DNA of 64,000 nucleotides from Cyanobacteriota bacterium (lineage in GTDB: Bacteria; Acidobacteriota; Vicinamibacteria; Vicinamibacterales; UBA2999), in NCBI GenBank assembly GCA_019752015.1, contig JAIEMQ010000002.1, positions 62,001-126,000 of the forward strand, read 5' to 3'. A model generated the notes under the pieces. It had not been told where the DNA came from, made no database searches, and was given only the letters and a program-made list of their open reading frames with translations. Position numbers and translations under genes: made by a program. Positions within the stretch are counted from its first letter, which is position 1. Each line of letters opens with the position of its first letter. Below are positions 60,784 to 64,000 of the stretch, piece by piece.

Positions 60784-62530
60784 GTTGTCTAATTTGATTG
60801 TGTCCCAACTGACAGGCAGACAGGCCGACAGGCCGACAGGCCGACAGGCCGGCAGCCTTTTCGTGACGTGCGCGTTTGCCGTGCTGGTTTTTTTGATGCC
60901 GGCGGCGGACCTGCGGGCACAACCGCCACCGCCGCTTCCCGCCGCGGAAAACGGTACTCAATTCCTTGTTTTTTTCCGATCGCAGCCGGTCGGCCGCGAG
61001 GAAGTGCTCGTGCTGCGCATGGGCGACGGCTGGGTCGTGCGCGGCACCAGCCGGCTCGGGCCGCCGATGGACATCACCACGCGCGTCGCGCAGGTCGATT
61101 ACGACCTGCAGTGGCGTCCGAAAGCGCTGCTCATTGACGGCATCGTCCGCGGCCAGGACGTGACGCTGAAGACGACGTTTGACGGCACGAAAGCCGCGAG
61201 CCTGCTCGCGGTGCAGGGTGCTCCGCAATCGAAGACCGATCCCGTCGCCGCGGATACGGTGGTGCTGCCGAACATGTTTCTCGGATCGTACGCGGCGCTG
61301 GCGCGCCGTCTGCAGGGCAAGGCCGCGGGAGCCGAGTTGCGCGCTTACGTAGCGCCGACAGCGGAGATGACGGTGCGCGTCATGTCGGCGACGCCCGAGC
61401 GCATCGAAACGCCCAGAGGCATCATCAACGCCACGCGCTACGCGATGACATTCAACAGTCCGCCGCCGGCCGGCGATCTGCCGGTCAACCTGTGGGCAGA
61501 TGCGGACGGCGCCTTGCTGCGGTTGCAAATCCCGTCGCAGACGGTGGAGATGGCGCGCGAAGACATCGCGTCGGCCGCGTCACGAACGGCGGCGTTCTCG
61601 ATACCCGGCGACGAGAGCGTGCAAATCCCGAGCATTGGTTTCCATCTCGCGGCCACGATCACGCGGCCGCCCTCGGCCACCGGCGCAGTGCCGGCCGTGA
61701 TCCTGATCTCCGGCTCGGGCCCGACCGATCGCGATGAGACCGTTGCCGGCATTCCGATCTTCGGCCAGCTCGCGCGCGATCTCGTCGCAGCCGGATTCGC
61801 GGTCGTGCGCTACGACAAACGCGGTGTCGGACAAAGCGGCGGCCGCGCCGAGTCTGCGACGATCGCCGACTACGCCGAGGACGCGCGGATGGTGCTGCTC
61901 TGGCTCGAGAAGCAGAAAGGCATCGACAAGGATCGGATTGCCCTTGTCGGCCACAGCGAAGGCGGATTGGTGGCGATGCTGACCGGCGGCCGCGAGCGCG
62001 GCAAGGTCGCCGCCATCGCGCTGCTTGGCACCCCTTCAGCCAGCGGCAACGACATCGTCCTCGAGCAGCAGAAGCACATGCTCTCGAAGATGCCGATAGA
62101 CGATGCCCAGCGCGAGGAGAAGATCGCGCTGCAGCAGAAGATCAATACCGCGGTGATCAAGGGCACCGGCTGGACCGACATCCCGATCCAGGCGCGGCGT
62201 GCCGCCGACACGCCGTGGTTCTACAGCTTCCTGACCTTCGATCCTGAAAAGGCGATGAAGGAAACGCGACAGCCGCTGTTGATTGTGCAGGGCGAGCTCG
62301 ACACGCAGGTGATGCCGCACCACGCCGACAAGCTCGCCGTCATGGCGCGCGAGCGCAAAGGCGACAAGGTGCCGGTTGAAGTCGTCAAGGTACCGGGCGT
62401 CAATCACCTGCTGGTGCCGGCGAAGACCGGCGACGTCACCGAATACGGAACGCTCGGCGCCGACGCCAAAGTGTCGCCGCAGGTGACCGGCGCGGTGGCG
62501 ACGTTCCTGACGAAGGTGCTGAAGGGCTGA
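60782..62530 (+). CDS. Secreted alpha/beta-fold hydrolase
   Basis: 582 residues. Residues 1-45 hold a hydrophobic export segment (FAVLVFLMPAADLRAQ) behind an n-region coded by GACAGGCC octamers. Residues 45-290 are a beta-rich domain; 300-582 are an alpha/beta hydrolase with Ser in GHSEGG (~390), oxyanion region ISGSGPTD, Asp in GELDTQV and His in GVNHLLV. Related to CocE/serine-aminopeptidase-type hydrolases. A later start (GTG near 60865) is possible. Confidence 0.85.
   Translation: MLSNLIVSQLTGRQADRPTGRQAGSLFVTCAFAVLVFLMPAADLRAQPPPPLPAAENGTQFLVFFRSQPVGREEVLVLRMGDGWVVRGTSRLGPPMDITTRVAQVDYDLQWRPKALLIDGIVRGQDVTLKTTFDGTKAASLLAVQGAPQSKTDPVAADTVVLPNMFLGSYAALARRLQGKAAGAELRAYVAPTAEMTVRVMSATPERIETPRGIINATRYAMTFNSPPPAGDLPVNLWADADGALLRLQIPSQTVEMAREDIASAASRTAAFSIPGDESVQIPSIGFHLAATITRPPSATGAVPAVILISGSGPTDRDETVAGIPIFGQLARDLVAAGFAVVRYDKRGVGQSGGRAESATIADYAEDARMVLLWLEKQKGIDKDRIALVGHSEGGLVAMLTGGRERGKVAAIALLGTPSASGNDIVLEQQKHMLSKMPIDDAQREEKIALQQKINTAVIKGTGWTDIPIQARRAADTPWFYSFLTFDPEKAMKETRQPLLIVQGELDTQVMPHHADKLAVMARERKGDKVPVEVVKVPGVNHLLVPAKTGDVTEYGTLGADAKVSPQVTGAVATFLTKVLKG
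60811..60850. repeat. Five tandem octamers GACAGGCC within the hydrolase leader
   Basis: Four exact units and one ending in A, at codons 10-23 of the predicted protein. Confidence 0.9.
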
Positions 62531-62580
62531 ACGCGGACGGTTTCGGTCTGATTCGCGAGGCCTGGATGTCACAGCGGCCT

Positions 62581-62664
62581 CTAGAAGTAAGCCTTCTTGT
62601 CTTCGCGACTTGCCGTATCAGGCGGAATCGCACCGGCGCGAATGACTGCGTCCTTTAGTGACAT
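62581..62664 (-). pseudogene. 5' fragment of a gene coupled to the DNA methylase
   Basis: 27 codons (begins SLKDAVIRAGAIPPD) start two bases after the methylase stop, then a stop codon. The spacing is that of a translationally coupled second gene, most likely the matching restriction enzyme. The remainder is lost. The identity is inferred from place only. Confidence 0.4.
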
Positions 62665-62666
62665 CG

Positions 62667-63969
62667 CTACCTCTTGGTTCGGCGTTCACGCAGCACCACA
62701 GTAGCTTCTCTCAACCGTGCGAGATCCCGATGCGAGAGGCCAATCGCTCTTGCAACCAACGAATCTATTTCTTCCTGCAAAGTTACGTGGCCGCTCTTGC
62801 GCGCGATCTTGTCGTATGAACTCGCTAGATCCGATGTCGCGGACGACGCTGGCAACGCAGGAATCAGAACGCGAGCAGATTCCCGCGGTTCCAGCTTTAA
62901 CATTCCGCCTCCCATAGAGTGACCCTCAATTTCGCAACTCAGGCTCGTGAGTGAGGAATACCAACCAATAGTCAGAGCTGTCGGTGAGATCGGGGCTACG
63001 GAAGCGAATCGAACGACGTGCAGCGTGTTTGGCGCAACGGCTTTGGCATTGTTCAAAAACAGTTTCGGGTGACTACTGCTCATGTAGCTCAGGAAAGCGT
63101 CGCCCACGTGAACATGTGGGACCACGTACCAGGGCTCTCTGTTCAACAAATCGCGCGACGCCACTACTCCAAGCTGATGATGATTCACTCTCGCGATCCG
63201 TATCTCCCTTCCATGACTGCAGTGACGACGCGTCGTGGATGGAATGAACTTCTAGCCGTTCACATGTCTGGCCACGCCGTTCGGCAAGAACCAATACGGT
63301 GTCCTCAGCCAGATCGGAAAACAGTTTCCTTTCGAACACTATCAACTGCACTCGTCCGAACGATGATGTCAGGTATCGGACGACAGGCTTGGCATCCGGC
63401 ATGCACCAGCTCGGCAGGCGCAACAACCGCCATGCGCCCATCCGGTTCAATGAATGTTGTCGCGTGCACCAGAAATGGCGCCCACGAACTGCAGAGTTCG
63501 GAGAGTTCCACCCCAGCTTCCGAAGCGCGTCGAAGCGCTTTCTGTCGCACTTCACCAGAGAATCTCTGGTAACGAATAAATGGCGGGTTCCCAACGATCG
63601 CCGTGACCTTGCCGAACTGTCTCGGTGACTGATCGAAAAAGTCCCCGTGAATGAGCTGGGGCGCGTTGTCGACTCCGTCAAACGAGTTGCGGGTCGAACG
63701 GTAAGTCTCGGAAGAGAGCTCGATGCCCCGAACTTGTGTCGCCACGAATCCACCCAACTCGATGATTCGGTGTCGCGCGGCCTTCAAAACACACCATCTC
63801 CCGCCGATGGATCGAGCACTACATCATTGGTGGAGCGTACGGCCCAACGCGTTAGGAATTCCGCAACGACAGGCGGGGTTAAAACGCACGAAACTCTTGC
63901 GGATTTCTGGAAGCACAAATAAACCAGGAGAGCTTGTGCAACCTTAACAAAATGCTCGCTCTGCATCAA
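62667..63969 (-). pseudogene. Frameshifted N6-adenine DNA methyltransferase (Eco57I/class-I type)
   Basis: Four pieces in shifting frames together give one enzyme: SAM motif I DPSAGDGVF (~63785-63815), motif II GIEL, motif IV GNPPFIRY near 63590, and a C-terminal target-recognition region. Shift 1: DGVF stops, but one more T in the run at 63786-63789 gives DGVF-LKAARHRI. Shift 2 near 63402: PAELVHAG continues as AKPVVRYL in another frame. Shift 3 near 63185: continues as LGVVASRDLLNREPWYVVP. The N-terminus upstream of LTPPVVAEFL also looks disturbed. Not functional as it stands, unless the sequence has errors. Confidence 0.8.
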
Positions 63970-64000
63970 TGAGATCCATCGTTGTGATTGCGCGTGATCG

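Noticed and set aside
1..64000. tRNA, rRNA, riboswitch or replication origin
   Set aside because: No cloverleaf, rRNA-like stretch, known riboswitch core or DnaA-box cluster was recognised by eye; a covariance-model scan would be decisive.

Overview
The window reads as chromosome of a high-GC member of the Acidobacteriota, most like the Vicinamibacteria (subgroup 6). The reasons are family content rather than a marker gene: an orphan FtsX/MacB-type permease of the acidobacterial ADOP kind, a DUF5916 remnant, many secreted beta-propeller proteins, c-type-heme proteins with a peptidylglycine-monooxygenase-like fold, Hanks-type kinases, and dense 7-9-mer tandem arrays between genes. There is no rRNA, tRNA, origin or CRISPR that I can see. 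The window ends fall inside genes on both sides.

Layout. 1-2710 is one uninterrupted reverse-strand frame that leaves the left edge: a secreted parallel-beta-helix protein of more than 900 residues. 2998-4611 is a GT-C-like membrane protein, followed by a DUF5916 remnant and a VapBC pair. 5591-13631 is a reverse-strand run: pyrE, a HIT protein, then a pseudokinase, an FHA protein, a Ser/Thr kinase, a TPR/propeller protein and a PEGA/PDZ/TPR protein, the last five with overlapping or nearly abutting ends. 13740-15544 is an AhpD-like protein plus a Tat-exported class-V aminotransferase. 15651-19563 has an M28 peptidase and two propeller proteins. 19583-23536 (reverse) is a secreted heme/copper-like cluster. 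23717-30060 is a MoxR-DUF58-vWA operon.

The region 30061-37017 alternates housekeeping-type genes with two ~590-bp cassettes, each an orphan small gene (GxxExxY; four-helix bundle) between inverted short-repeat arms. 37018-46671 (reverse) holds a HAD dehalogenase, DUF4199, a membrane LuxR protein, an M20 peptidase, a hybrid histidine kinase, and a chain MBL-MFS-Pcs-ThyX. 47253-48293 contains two genes truncated head to head. 48302-50246 has SDR, def and a Nudix gene. 50311-57819 (reverse) is a tightly overlapping string from an adenosyltransferase through hpnC-hpnD-hpnE (squalene synthesis), thiI, class I aldolase and a GT-C protein. 57838-62530 has MutY and MutT-like genes overlapping tail to tail, a PHP hydrolase, YgfZ and a secreted hydrolase. 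62581-63969 is a frameshifted restriction-modification remnant.

Three sequence-level themes cut across genes. (1) Tandem arrays of 7-9-mers that vary mainly at one A/G position sit on or beside start codons. (2) GC-rich palindromic elements lie inside coding sequences in different reading frames. (3) Several genes have a -10-like hexamer 6-8 nt before the start codon, as expected for leaderless mRNAs. The two hairpin-armed cassettes are the best candidate for something not yet described.
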